Source: Paracoccaceae bacterium (GTDB taxonomy: Bacteria; Pseudomonadota; Alphaproteobacteria; Rhodobacterales; Rhodobacteraceae). From it: a stretch of 5,121 nucleotides of DNA. Under the pieces are notes generated by a model. The model was given only the letters and a program-made list of their open reading frames with translations. It had not been told where the DNA came from and did not search any database. The stretch is from contig JAFIEC010000130.1 of the NCBI GenBank assembly GCA_020832725.1, positions 1 through 5,121 of the forward strand, in the 5' to 3' direction. A program made the position numbers and the translations under genes. This document shows, in pieces, positions 4,508-5,121 of the stretch. The stretch's first letter is position 1. Each line of letters begins with the position of its first letter.

Positions 4508-5121
4508 ATGACAGCCCAGCAGGTTCTGATCTTCGCCATCCTTGCCGCCACCATGGCGCTGTTCCTTTGGGGGCGCTATCGCCACGACCTGGTGGCGATG
4601 CTGGCGCTGATGGCCTGCGTTCTGACGGGGCTGGTGCCGGCAGAGGGGGCCTTTGACGGCTTCGGCCATCCCGCCGTGATCACCGTGGCCTGCGTTCTGG
4701 TGCTCAGCCGCGGGTTGCAGAATTCGGGCGCGGTGGACTGGCTGTCCCGGGCGCTGCTTCCGCGCAGGGCCGGGCGCGTGGGCAGCATGGCGGCGCTTTC
4801 AGGGCTGGGCGCGGCATTGTCGGGCTTCATGAACAACGTGGGGGCGATGGCGCTTCTGATGCCGGTTGCGATCAGGCTGTCGGGGCGGCTGGGGCTTGCG
4901 CCGGGGCAGCTTCTGATGCCGCTGGCCTTTGCCACGATGCTGGGTGGCATGATCACGATGGTCGGCACGCCGCCCAATCTCATCGTGTCGGGCTTTCGGG
5001 CCGAGGCGGGGCCCGGCCCCTTCGGCATGTTCGACTTTGCCCCGGTGGGCGGTGTCGTCGCGCTGGTCGGTGTGGTGTTCGTCGTGCTGATAGGTTGGCG
5101 GCTGGTGCCCGCGCGCAAGGC
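4508..5121 (+). CDS. SLC13/DASS-family anion permease (3' truncated by window)
   Basis: The first 204 residues are present and the frame runs off the window. The protein is strongly hydrophobic, with likely membrane segments near residues 5-22, 27-45, 55-70, 92-107, 108-123, 136-151 and 180-197. Two family landmarks are visible: FMNNVGAMALLMP (107-119), matching the N-N-x-x-x substrate/sodium loop of the first repeat, and GTPPNLIVSGF (153-163), matching the G-T-x-x-N-L re-entrant motif. The GLVPAEGAFDGFGHPAVITVACVLVLSRGLQNSG stretch is typical of the bacterial permeases annotated as SLC13, which often have two central TrkA-C domains; these would lie beyond the window. Substrates in the family include dicarboxylates, citrate and sulfate, usually with sodium; the substrate here is unknown. 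ATG 4508 begins the family's usual N-terminus, although only a weak ribosome site (GAGC) precedes it. Confidence 0.87.
   Translation, partial: MTAQQVLIFAILAATMALFLWGRYRHDLVAMLALMACVLTGLVPAEGAFDGFGHPAVITVACVLVLSRGLQNSGAVDWLSRALLPRRAGRVGSMAALSGLGAALSGFMNNVGAMALLMPVAIRLSGRLGLAPGQLLMPLAFATMLGGMITMVGTPPNLIVSGFRAEAGPGPFGMFDFAPVGGVVALVGVVFVVLIGWRLVPARK

Overview
The window reads as chromosomal DNA of a GC-rich alphaproteobacterium. The dense short-spaced gene packing, FadR-type GntR regulator, extradiol-dioxygenase genes and PpaA/AerR-like B12/heme sensor fit the Rhodobacterales best. That placement is an inference from gene content; there is no rRNA or other marker here. I see no tRNA, rRNA, CRISPR array, insertion sequence or phage gene.

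Layout. (1) Positions 1-1077, + strand: the end of an operon holding the C-terminal third of a LigB-type class III extradiol ring-cleavage dioxygenase, then a small LigA-type subunit whose start overlaps the LigB stop (ATGA), then a single-domain cupin. (2) Positions 1019-1702, - strand: a GntR regulator of the FCD (FadR) subfamily, running tail-to-tail into the cupin gene with a 59-bp overlap. (3) Positions 1703-1790: a divergent intergenic region with a 17-bp imperfect inverted repeat (candidate operator) and an 8-bp exact tandem repeat. (4) Positions 1791-3265, + strand: a two-gene unit of an SDR-family protein with an atypical active site and an alpha/beta hydrolase with an intact Ser-Asp-His triad. 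(5) Positions 3458-4279, + strand: a SCHIC/B12-binding regulator of the PpaA/AerR type. (6) Positions 4280-4507: a gene-free stretch with inverted repeats, one of which could cover a perfect Shine-Dalgarno sequence. (7) From 4508 to the window edge, + strand: an SLC13/DASS-type anion permease, cut off.

How the genes may work together (inference). The dioxygenase pair would open a catecholic or gallate-like ring. The hydrolase and SDR protein could process the ring-cleavage product or a side chain, the cupin could be an accessory or isomerase-like metal enzyme, and the GntR protein is well placed to control both flanking units. This resembles a small, uncharacterised aromatic meta-cleavage module. 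The substrate cannot be read from the sequence. The PpaA/AerR-like gene and the permease probably form separate units, although the permease family (organic acids or sulfate) could fit an aromatic-acid theme.
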